Origin: Coenobita brevimanus
Taxonomy: Eukaryota > Arthropoda > Malacostraca > Decapoda > Coenobitidae
Direction: 5' to 3'
Length of the DNA stretch: 64,000 bases
NCBI GenBank assembly: GCA_032717465.1
Contig: JAVRFU010003718.1
Coordinates: 3,753,440 to 3,817,439 of the forward strand
Notes under the pieces: generated by a model
Seen by the model: the letters and a program-made list of their open reading frames with translations, nothing else
What the model was told of the DNA's origin: nothing
Database searches by the model: none
Shown: one piece after another, positions 1-9,141 of the stretch
Position numbering within the stretch: the first letter of the stretch is position 1
How the letters are laid out: each line of letters opens with the position of its first letter
Position numbers and translations under genes: made by a program

Positions 1-196
1 TCTCTTTCATAAACCTAACAATATTCACACCTAATAATAAATAATAAATCAAGGATCCATAGAGAAGTTCAGACAATTTTTAGATAACGAAGTAAAGATA
101 TTTGGGTCACTATCTTATTACAGATCTGAAACTGTTTGGATGTAGACTGCGTTGAGAAGGAAGACAGGGAAGTTGCTGAGTATTTTTTTTTTTTTT
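1..196. other. Left-edge sequence, nothing recognised
   Basis: This AT-rich stretch ends in a run of T at about 183-198. I see no convincing coding frame, RNA gene or repeat unit. It lies immediately downstream, on the minus strand, of the hAT transposase relic and could be more of the same decayed transposon, but no diagnostic motif is visible. Confidence 0.4.
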
Positions 197-636
197 TTAA
201 TGCAAGGAACAAGGAACTAAAGGCCTGGCAAAACCTCCCATTCTTTGAGGAAGGAAAGTCAGAACATCTTCAAAGCAAATATCCTCATCAGCGATGTTGG
301 GGTCACACGAATTTCCAGCCTCCTCTTGCTTCTGATCTATGTAGAAACTTGGGAAGGAAATGTCAAATACTTTCACCATTAAGATGCATCATCAGCTACA
401 ACTTTCTTTACTTTCCCTTGAATACTGAACCGATTGACAATTTCCTCATAGGCAGATGCAGTGTTAAATGCTGTGTGTCGACCATCAAAATTATCACAAC
501 CCAGCTCAACCCAGGCCACTTTTCTCGGTGGCCTCGACTCAGGTGGGTCAGGTGCCATGAGAGTGTTGAGGACAAAGGCAGGAGAACTGTCAAAACGCGG
601 CTTAGCTGGGTTAATCCTGTGGCATCTTAATCCCAT
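197..636 (-). pseudogene. hAT-superfamily transposase fragment, frameshifted
   Basis: The minus strand encodes part of the catalytic domain of a hAT-type DNA transposase, the enzyme that cuts and re-inserts hAT elements. Two landmarks show this. One is the GRHTAFNTASAYEEIV segment followed by FSIQGKVKKVVADDAS; hAT enzymes typically carry a GRHTAEN..EYEETV..F.I..KV..IVTDNASNMVKAF-like stretch that includes a catalytic Asp. The other is MVKVFDISFPSF, read in a different frame. The frame breaks exactly between DDAS and MVKVF at about 379, where one base of the expected Asn codon appears to be missing and a stop results. Downstream come ADEDICFEDVLTFLPQRMG and then degraded sequence, so neither the N-terminal BED finger nor the C-terminal dimerisation region is present. 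Upstream the homology stops at about 637, where the AT-rich block shared with other copies begins. The family call is from recognised motifs; no search was run. Confidence 0.72.
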
Positions 637-869
637 AATGACAGCTGGGTATGGGATAAACTTACCACTACCACTCTCCTTCCCTTTCATAATACCAATT
701 TAATTACAATTAACTTTTCAATTACAATTACAATTCATTACTTCAATTTTACTTTTAATTACAATTATGATTACAATTACAATATTTCTAAATAATTACA
801 TTTCAGTTAAATTACAATTACAATTACTCCAACCCTGCTCTCATCTCTTTTCTATACGATTTACTCCCA
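637..869. repeat. AT-rich AATTAC low-complexity block (start of P unit)
   Basis: From about 695 to 828 the sequence is an irregular series of TTACAATTACAA-type units. The same block, nearly identical, recurs from 40143 and 48725. In those copies it is preceded by minisatellite instead of the hAT relic, so 637 marks a real breakpoint. No gene is visible here. Confidence 0.75.
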
Positions 870-879
870 GTCCTCCATG

Positions 880-1078
880 TATGCAACAGGTCAACTCTGG
901 AACTGTCTTCCTCTGTATTTCCTACTGCCTATGACCTTCAGTCTTTCAAACGCAGTGCATCCAGGCATCTCCAAATGAACACATCCTGAATTCAGCCCTC
1001 TTATTAATGTATTTAATTTCTGGGAGGGAGAAATCGTGCGGGCTTCTGGCCTTTGGTTCCTTCTTCCATGCATAAAAA
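880..1078 (+). pseudogene. Non-LTR retrotransposon ORF2 C-terminus relic
   Basis: Two adjacent frames together resemble the extreme C-terminus of jockey-like reverse transcriptase polyproteins. One frame reads LWNCLPLY (about 895-918). The next reads VFPTAYDLQSFKRSASRHLQ, followed by a stop at 987-989. The familiar family pattern is RLWNSLP..VFP.SYNLQSFK..V.RHL, so one frameshift separates the two halves. About 85 bp of apparent 3' trailer follows, ending in an A-rich run at about 1074-1081, which would suit a LINE 3' end. No catalytic RT domain is present here, so this is a dead tail fragment. The assignment rests on a short motif and could be wrong; a translated search of the 200 bp would settle it. 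Confidence 0.5.
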
Positions 1079-1140
1079 AATAATTCGTAAAGCTTAAGTA
1101 ATTACAGATGCAAATTCACCCTTGAATCTTTGTTGGTTAG

Positions 1141-1240
<100 letters not shown>

Positions 1241-1399
1241 CTACTTAACTGCTGCTTAAGATCAAGTTCCACTTAAGTGCCACTCAAGTTCCACTCAAGT
1301 GGCACTTAAGTGGACCTTGAACTTTAAGTGACACTTAAGTAGAACACTTCCACATAGGTGCCACCTGAGTGCCACTTGAGGCACTTAAGTTGGCACTTA
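1241..1399. repeat. Degenerate 11-bp CTTAAG array, half site
   Basis: Units related to ACTTAAGTGCC and CACTTGAGG lead into the minisatellite. The stretch CACATAGGTGCCACCTGAG corresponds to the right-hand boundary marker of the full 11-bp arrays elsewhere (for example around 9117-9141). This therefore looks like one half of such an array with the other half missing. Confidence 0.75.
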
Positions 1400-3893
1400 A
1401 ACTGGGACAAGTTGGGAACTAAGTTGGCACTTGAGTTGGGACTTTAGTTGGAACTTGAGATGGGTCTTTAGGTTTGCGCTTGAGTTCGGTCATAGGTTGG
1501 CACTTGAGCTGGGACATAAGTTGGTGCTTGAGTTGGGACTTAAGTTGGCGCTTGAGTTGGGATTTAAGTTGGCGTTTGAGTTGGAACTTAAGTTGAGGCT
1601 TCAGATGGGACCTAAGATGGCGCTTGAATTGGGACTTAAGTTGGCGCTTGAGTTGTGACTTAAGTTGGCGCTTGAGTTGGAACTTAAGTTGGCGCTTGAG
1701 TTGGAACTTAAGTTGGCGCTTGAGTTGGAACTTAAGTTGGCGCTTGAGTTGGGACTTAAGTTCGCGCTTGAGTTGGGACTTAAGTTCGCGCTTGAGTTGG
1801 GACTTAGGTTGCCGCTTGAGTTGGGAATTAAGTTGGCGCTTAAGTTGGAACCCAAGTTGGCGCTTGAGTTTGGACCAGAGTTGGCATTTGAGTTCGCACT
1901 TGTGTTGTCACTTGAGTTGGCACTGATGTTGTCACTTGAGTTGGGAGTTACGTTTGCGCTTAAGTTACAACATAAGTTGGCGCTTTAGTTGGCACTTAAG
2001 TTAGTTCTTGAGTTGGCACTTACGTTGGCACTTGAGTTGGATCTTACGTTGAAACTTACGTCGGCTCTTGGGTTGGCGCTTACGTTGGCACTTATGTTGG
2101 CACTTGAGTTGGAGCTTACGTTGGCACTTGAGTTGGGACCTATGCTGACCATTGAGTTGTGATTAAGCTGATGCTTGAGTTGGGACTGAGGTTAGCGCTT
2201 GAGTTGAGACATGGGTTGGCACTTGAGTTGGGATTAATATTCGTACTTGAGTTGGCACGTTGTCACTTGAGTTGGCACTTAAGTTAATTCATGAGTTGGG
2301 ACTTAAGTTGGCACTTGAGTTGTAACTTACGTTGGCACTTGAGTTGGGAATTCATTTGACGCTTGAGTTGATACTTAACTTGCTGCTTGAGTCGAGACTA
2401 AGTTACCGCTTGATTTATGACTTGAGTTGGTACTTGTGTTAAGACTTAAGTTGGTATTTGCGTTTGGTACCTGAGTTGGGACCTGAGTTGGTGCTTGAGT
2501 TTTGACCCAAGTTCGCACTTAAGGTTTCACCTGAGTTGGGATTAATGTTGGTGCTTGAGATGCAGCATAAGTTGGCGCTTGAGTTGGGACTTGAGTTGAC
2601 TCGTGAACTGAGACTTAAATTGGTGCTTGAGTTGTAACTTACGTTGGCACTTGAGTTGTAACTTACGTTGGCACTTGAACTGGGACTACAGTTGGTGCTT
2701 GAGTTTTAACTTACGTTGGCACTTCAGTTGGTGCTTGAGTTGGGACTTCAGTTTGAGCTTAAGTTGGGACTTAAGTTGGTTCTTGGATTGGGACAAGTCG
2801 GCGCTTGAGTTGGGACTTATGTTGGCGCTTGAGTTGAGACCTTATTTAGCGCTTGAGTTGGGACTTAAGTTAGCGCTTGAGTTAGGACTTGAGCTCGTAC
2901 TTGTGTTAGGATTTAAGTTGGTACTTGTGTTTGGACCCAAATGGTACCTGTGTTGGGATTTGAGTTGACACTTGAGTTTGAACTTTTGGTGGTACTTGAG
3001 TTGGGATTTAAATCGGCTCTTGTGTTGGATTTAAGTTGGCACTTGTTTTAGGACTTAAGTTGGCACTTGTTATAGGACTTAACTTGGTATTTAAGTCGGA
3101 GCTTTAGTTAACATATGAATTGACACTTACGTCAACACGTGAGTTTGCACTTAAGTTGGCATTTGCGTTTGCACGTAAGTTGGCATTTGAGTTTTCTCTT
3201 AAGTTGGCATTTGAGCTGACACTTAAGTTGACACTTGAATTGGCACTCACGTTTGCACTTATCATTTACGTTAGCACTTTATTTGGCACTTAAGTTGGCA
3301 GTTAAGTTTGGACTTAAGTTGGCGCTTGAGTTGGGACTTAAGCTGGTGTTTGAATTGGAACTTAACTTGGTACTTGAGTTGGGACCTAAGGTCGCCCTTT
3401 AGTTGGGACTAAAGATGGCGCTTGAGTTGGTACTTAAGTTTGCGCTTGAGCTGAGACATGTTGGCGCTTGAGTTGGGACTTAAACTGTCACTTGAGCTGA
3501 GATCCAAGTTGGCGCTTGTGTTTGGACCTGAGTTGGCATTTGAGTAGGCACTTATGTTGTCACTTGAGTTGGCACTTGTGTTGTCACTTGAGTTGGGAGT
3601 TATGTTTGCGCTTGAGTTGCAACATAAGTTGGCGCTTTAGTTGGCACTTAAGTTAGCGCTTGAGTTGGCAATTCCGTTGGCACGAGTTGGAGCTTACGTT
3701 GGCACTTACGTTGGCACTTGAGTTGGAGCTTACGTTGGCACTTACGTTGGCACTTGAGTTGGAGCTTACGTTGGCACTTAAGTTGGAGCTTACGTTGGCA
3801 CTTGAGTAGGGACCTATGCTGACCCCTGAGTTGTGATTAAGCTGGTGCTTGAGTTGGGACTAAGGTTGGCGCTTGAGTTGAAACATGGGATGG
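1400..3893 (+). repeat. 12/24-bp minisatellite array, G-rich orientation (P0)
   Basis: The basic unit is 12 bp, CTTRAGTTGGSR, mostly alternating CTTAAGTTGGCG with CTTGAGTTGGGA. Units diverge enough that the array has fixed landmarks, notably an off-consensus CATTTACGTTAGCAC segment at about 3262-3280 that recurs in other arrays of both orientations. Open frames of 75-113 codons across it are artefacts of a stop-poor period divisible by three and are not annotated as genes. Confidence 0.95.
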
Positions 3894-3901
3894 CACTTGA
3901 G

Positions 3902-4302
3902 CAATGCTGGGAATAGCGCCGCTACTATTTTAATAGCGATGGTGGTAACGCCATTACTTTTTTTTAGCCAGCAGCGGAACTGAGAGCGCCGCTACTTTTT
4001 GGCTGTACTCACGCGTTACCGCGCTCCTCACTACTCACGCGACGAATACAGTCCGGAGTCGTGAGTACATACAGATATGCCGACGGTTTGGTTGTATTTA
4101 TTAATGACGAAAAATACTACTTTCGTCAATTCTGTCAATTAAGGATGTTTGTTCTACATTACATCAGTAATTTATTAAACTATATATATTATTTATTAGT
4201 AATTGTGCAATAATTAGACAGGAAGTTGCTAGTTAATTATCGATCATTTAAATTAAGTAGGCCTAAAGATAAATAAGGATGTCAGCTAGATGTAGGCAAT
4301 GC

Positions 4303-4368
<66 letters not shown>

Positions 4369-5038
4369 CTAACTATTCCCGTCTCTAACTTGCGCTCTCT
4401 CCCTCACTCTCTCTTTCAGACTAATTCTTACGCACTACGTTATTATTTCGTAAAAGTATGTTACTTTCAGTTTAAGGTAATGGAAAAAACATTGCCATTG
4501 TATAGCCTTTAACAGAAAGCCCCAGTTCATTTTTACTCTCGTTTTCGTATATATCTTAAATGAGTATCATTGAAAATATAATAAATCTATATAATATGTA
4601 TCAATGGTAGGCTACATTTTTTTGCCTGTTACTTACGTATGTTACTTTCAGTAGGTATACTAGGTAACAGTGTAAAAGAGCATTTGTTACATTATACAGT
4701 AAATAGCTTTTTTCCTGTACCTTCGGCTCTAAGCTTCATTAAAGTGACACCGACATGTATGATTTTATTTATTCAGTATAAGTGTATACTGACATTACTG
4801 GTACACAACATAACCACTCAGACTGACTAATATTATCAAAACAGTATATAGTGTATTGCTATATCACAGATTTTTGTTAACCTTTCCTTCGTGTACGTTT
4901 TTCTTATCCAAAGCAGCAGGAGCGGGAGCACCGCTACATTTCGTATCAAGTAGCGAAACCAGTAACGCCACTACTTTTTCAGGCTAGTAACGGGAATGGG
5001 AGCGCCGCTACTTTTTATTAGTAGCGTTCCCAGCACTG
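3902..5038 (+). mobile_element. Non-autonomous hAT-like DNA transposon, P0 copy
   Basis: The two ends form short terminal inverted repeats: CAATGCTGGGAA on the left and the complement of CAGTGCTGGGAA on the right. CAGTGSTGGGAA ends followed by GTAAC/GTAGC-rich subterminal DNA are characteristic of many animal hAT elements. Both ends carry several AGCGCCGCTACTTTTT-like and CGTTACC-like subterminal motifs. The interior is AT-rich, holds an (AC)n microsatellite at 4305-4366, and has no transposase; the short open frames inside are not convincing. The right flank, CTGATGAG, fits the 8-bp hAT target-site pattern nTnnnnAn. The left flank, CACTTGAG, matches it at only 5 of 8 positions and is minisatellite, so one flank has probably been exchanged. 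Near-identical copies lie at 34777, 43390 and 51984. Confidence 0.75.
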
Positions 5039-5094
5039 CTGATGAGGATATTTGCTTTGAAGATGTTCTGACTTTCCTTCCTCAAAGAATGGGA
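5039..5094 (+). pseudogene. 56-bp hAT transposase scrap beside the hAT-like element
   Basis: These 56 bases are identical to the minus strand of the transposase relic at 236-291 and encode the same DEDICFEDVLTFLPQRMG segment. Homology begins exactly at the right end of the hAT-like element and stops before the CT microsatellite. The simplest reading is that the element inserted into a copy of the transposase sequence, most of which was later lost. Confidence 0.8.
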
Positions 5095-5109
5095 TATTTT
5101 ACAGTCAGA

Positions 5110-5111
<2 letters not shown>

Positions 5112-5198
<87 letters not shown>
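5112..5198. repeat. (CT)n microsatellite
   Basis: An essentially uninterrupted CT run of about 87 bp. Its mirror partner is the GA run at 11725-11778 on the other side of the large inverted repeat. Confidence 0.97.
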
Positions 5199-5201
<3 letters not shown>

Positions 5202-5605
5202 TTTTGTCTGCCTGTCTTGAACCTTTGTGGGAACGACCTTGCTTCACCTTACGTCTCAGGGTAACTCCTTCTTTCCTTTCCTTCCATTCTTCCTTAATTC
5301 CTTCCTTCCTTTCCTCGACGTCTCTTTCTTTCCTTGTTTCCCCTTCCTCACTTTTTCCCATCCAGTTCCCTTTTCCTCTTCCTAATTCTTTTCACCATTT
5401 CCACTCCTTTTCCTTCCTTTCTTTTCACCTCCTTCCATATTCTCCTTCCCAGTTCTTTTCAGCATTTCCTCCCTTCCTTCCATTTTCTCCTTCGCCCCCT
5501 CTTTCTCTCCCCTCCTTGCCCGTCCTCGTACCCTCTCCTCTCCTCCCCCTACGACTCCCCCTTCCTCTCCTCCCTCTACCCCTCCCCCTCCTCTCTTCAC
5601 AGGGG
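5199..5605. repeat. Spacer and polypyrimidine tract
   Basis: A 65-bp spacer (GTCTGCCTGTCTTGAACC and onward) is followed by about 335 bp of almost pure C/T. The tract ends in CTTCACAG at the start of the C-rich minisatellite. It pairs, inverted, with the polypurine tract at 11327-11650. Open frames rich in Ser, Pro, Leu and Phe here reflect composition only. Confidence 0.9.
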
Positions 5606-8600
5606 CCAATTTAAATCCCAACTCAAGTTCCAACTAAAGTTCAAACTCAAGTGCCAACTCATGTCCCAACACAGGTACCAAACGCAAGTACCAACTTAAG
5701 TCTTAACACAAGTACCAACTCAAGTCATAACTCAAGCGCTTAGTCCCAACTCAAGCGCCAACCTAGTCTCAACTCAAGTGCCAATGTAAGTTACAAATCA
5801 AGTGCCAACTTAAGTCTCAACTCATGAATCAACTTAAGTGCCAACTCAAGTGACAACGTTTCAACTCAAGTACGAACATTAATCCCAACTCAAGTGAAAC
5901 CTTAAGTGCCAACTCAAGTGCCAACTTGGGGCAAAACTCAAGCGCCAACGTAGGTCCCAACTCAAGTGCCAACCCATGTCTCAACTCAAGCGCCAACCTT
6001 AGTCTCAACTCAAGCACCAGCTTAATTACAATTCAAAGGTCAGCATAGTTCCCAACTTAAGTGCCAAGGTAAGCTCCAACTCAAGTGCCAGTGTAAGCTC
6101 CAACTCGTGCCAACGTAAGTGCCAGCTCAAGAGATAACTTACGTGCCAACTCGTGACAACACAATAGCCAATTCAAGTGACATCATAAGCGTAAACTCAA
6201 GGGACAAAATAAGTGCCAACTCAAATGCTAACTCAGGTCCAAACTCAAGCGCCAACTTAGATCCCAGCTCAAGTGACAACTAAAGTCCCAACTCAAGCGG
6301 CAAGAAGTCTCATCTCAAGCGCAAGCTTAAGTACCAACTCAAGCGCCACATTTAGTCCCAATTAAAGGGCGAACATTGGTCCCAACTCAAGCACCAACTT
6401 AAGTTCCATTTCAAGCAGCAGCTTAAGTCCCAACTCAAGTGCAAACTTAAGTCCAAACTTAACTGCCAACGTAAATGCCAAATAAATTGCTAACGTAAAT
6501 GATAAGTGCAAACTTGTGTGCCAATTCAAGTGCCAACTTAAGTGCCAACTCAAATGCAAACTGAAGAGAAAACTCAAATGTCAACTTAACTGGAAACGCA
6601 AATGCTACCCTAAGTGCAAACGCGAATGCCAACTTAAGTGCAAACGCAAATCCCAACTTAAGTGCAAACTCACTTGGTGACGTAAGTTTCAGTTCAAATA
6701 ACTAAAGCTCCGACTCAAGTGCCAAATTAAGTCCCAAAATAAGTGCCAACTTAAGTCCTATAACAAGTGCCAACTTAAGTCCTAAAACAAGTGCCAACGT
6801 AATTCCAACACAAGCGCCAATTCAAATCCCAACTCAAGTACCACCTAATGATCAAACTCGTGTCAATTCGTCCCAACACAGGTACCACTTGGGTCCAAAC
6901 ACAAGTACCAACTTAAGTCCTAACACAAGTACGAGATCAAGTCCTAACTCAAGCGCTAACTTAAGTCCCAACTTAAGCGCCAACTAAGGTCTCAATTCAA
7001 GCGCCAACTTAAGTCCCAAGTCAAGTGTAAACTTGTCCCAATCCAAGCACCAACTTTAGTCCCAACTCAAGCACCAACTGAAGTCCCAACTCAAGCACTA
7101 ACTGAAGTCCTAACTCAAGCACCAACTAAAGTCCCAACTCAAGTGCCAACGTAAGTTACAAATCAAGTGCCAACGCAAGTAACGACTCAAGCACCAACAT
7201 AAATCTCAAATCACGAGTCAACTCAAGTCCCAACTCATGCGCCAACTTATGCTGCATCTCAAGCACCAACATTAATCCCAACTCAAGTGAAACCTTAGTG
7301 CCAACTTGGGTAAAAACTCAAGCGCCAACGTAGGTCCAAGCTCAAGCGCGAACTTAAGTCCCAACTCAAGCGTTCCAACATAAGTCTCAACTCAATTGCA
7401 AACTTAAGCCCCAACCCAAGCGCGACCTTAAGTCCCAAGTCAAGCGCCAACTTAAGTCCCAACTCAAGAGCGAACTTTGAGTCCTAACTCAAGCGCCAAC
7501 TTAAGTCCCAAATTAAGCGCCAACTTAAGTCCGAACTCGAGCGCTAACCTAAGTCCCAACTCAAGCGAAAACTTAATTCCCAACTCAAGTGCCAACTTAA
7601 GTCCTAACTTAAGAGCCAACCTAAGTCCCAATTCAAGTACCAACTTAAGTCCCAACTCAAGCGACAACCTAAGTCCCAATTCAAGCGCCAACCTAAGTCC
7701 CAACTCAAGCGCCAAAGTAGGTCCAAACTCAAGCACCAACTTAAGCCCCAACTCAAGCGCCAACTTAAGTCCCAACTCAAGCACCAACTTAAGTCCTAAC
7801 ACAAGCACCAACCTAAGTCCCAACTCAAGCGCCAACTTAGGTCCCAACTCAAGGGCCAACCTAAGTCTCAACTCAAGTGCCAAAGTAGCTCCGAACTCAA
7901 GCACCAACTTAAGTCCCAAATGAAGCACAAACTTAAGTCCCAACTGAAGCACCAACTTAAGTCCCAACTCAAGCGCCAACGTAAATCCTAACTCAAGCGC
8001 CAACTTAAGCCCCAACTCAAGCGCCAACTTAAGTAAAAACTCAAGCGCCAACCTAAGTCCTGACTCAAGCGCGAACTTTGAGTCATAACTCAAGCACCAA
8101 CTTAAGTCCCAAATCAAGCGCCAACTTAAGTCCCAACTCAAACGCCAACCTAAGTCCCAACTCAAGCGAAAACTTAAGTCCCAACTCAAGCGCCAACTTA
8201 AGTCCTAACTCAACCGCCAAACTATTTCCCAACACAAGCACCAACATAAGTCCCAATTCAAGCGCCAACTTAAGTCCCAACTGAAGCGCCAACTGAAATT
8301 CCAACTCAAGCGCCAACTTAAGTCCCAACTCAAGCACCAACTTAAGTCCCAACTCAAGCGCCAACCTAAGCCCAAACTCAAGTGCCAAAGTAGCTCCCAA
8401 CTCAAGCACCAACTTAAGTCCCAACTCAAGCGCCAACATAAGTCCCAATTCAAGCGCCAACTTAAGTCCCAACTGAAGCGCCAACTGAAATTCCAACTCA
8501 AGCGTCAACTTAAGTCCCAACTCAAGAGCCAATTTAAGTCCCAACTCAAGTGCCAACTTAAATTCCAACTCAAGCGCCAACTTAAGTTTCAACTCAAGGG

Positions 8601-8699
8601 CCAACTTAAGTCCCAACTCAAGCGCCAACTAAGGTCCCAACTCAAATGCCAACTTAGTTCCAACTTGTCCCAATTTAAGTGCCAACTTAGGTGCCTAAA
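5606..8699 (-). repeat. 12/24-bp minisatellite array, C-rich orientation (P0/Q0)
   Basis: This is the reverse complement of the G-rich array (GCGCCAACTTAAG type units). The landmark with AACGTAAATGATAAGTGC lies at about 6470-6512, so the array is an inverted homologue of 1400-3893 and of 9142-11326, not just a similar repeat. The part from about 7461 onward is the section reused at the start of every later Q copy. Compared with the P3 copy it lacks about 250 bp near 8.3 kb. Frames of up to 241 codons (LALELGLK type on the minus strand, NLSPNSSA type on the plus strand) overlap each other and are repeat artefacts. Confidence 0.95.
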
Positions 8700-9141
8700 G
8701 TGGCATTCAGATGGCACCTATCCGGAAGAGTTCTACTTAAGTTCCACTAAGTTCAAGTTCCACTTAAGTGGTACTTAAGTGGAACTTAAGTGGAACTTAA
8801 GTGAAACTTAAGTGCAACTTAAGTGAAACTTAAGTGCCACTTAAGTGAAACTTAAGTGGAACTTAAGTGCCACTTAAGTGCCACTTAAGTGCCACTTAAG
8901 TGCAACTTAAAGTGCAACTTAAATGCAACTTAAGTGCCACTAAAGTGCAACTTAAGTGCCACTTAAGTGCCACTTAAGTGCAACTTAAGTGCCACTTAAG
9001 TGCAACTTAAGTTCCACTTAAGAACCACTTAAGAGGAACTTGAGTGGAACTCGAGTGGAACTTCAGTGGCACTTAAGTGGAACTTGAACTTAAGTGGCAC
9101 TTAAGTAGAAAACTTCCACATAGGTGCAATCTGAGTGCCAC
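8700..9141. repeat. 11-bp palindromic array at an inversion centre (Q0)
   Basis: The core is ACTTAAGTGCC and ACTTAAGTGCA units. ACTTAAGT is its own reverse complement, so the array reads alike on both strands. It is bounded by a 22-bp marker at 8700-8721 (starting GTGGCATTCAGATGGC) and by its inverted copy, 2 mismatches, at 9120-9141. To the left the minisatellite is C-rich and to the right it is G-rich. Confidence 0.92.

Noticed and set aside
379..690. MKGKESGSGKFIPYPAVI as the N-terminus of the hAT transposase
   Set aside because: These residues come from the AT-rich block that also occurs beside minisatellite at 40143 and 48725; the hAT homology starts only below about 637.
1400..3893. 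G-quadruplex-forming array on the G-rich strand
   Set aside because: Guanines come mostly as GG or single GGG runs spaced about 10 bases apart; the usual four-run G3 pattern with short loops is absent.
1400..3893. Telomeric or interstitial telomere repeat
   Set aside because: TTAGG or TTAGGG motifs occur only singly; there is no tandem run of them.
4639..4830. 63-codon frame conserved in all four hAT-like elements
   Set aside because: The copies are recent segmental duplicates, so identity says nothing about constraint; no family or start context is recognisable.
5204..5614. Ser/Pro/Leu/Phe-rich protein encoded by the polypyrimidine tract
   Set aside because: It is a composition artefact of C/T-only sequence; two overlapping frames are open and the inverted copies differ by frameshifts.
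7464..8189. 241-codon open frame of LALELGLK repeats as a protein gene
   Set aside because: It lies wholly in a 12/24-bp minisatellite; the opposite strand and other frames are open too, and indels between copies shift or end it freely.
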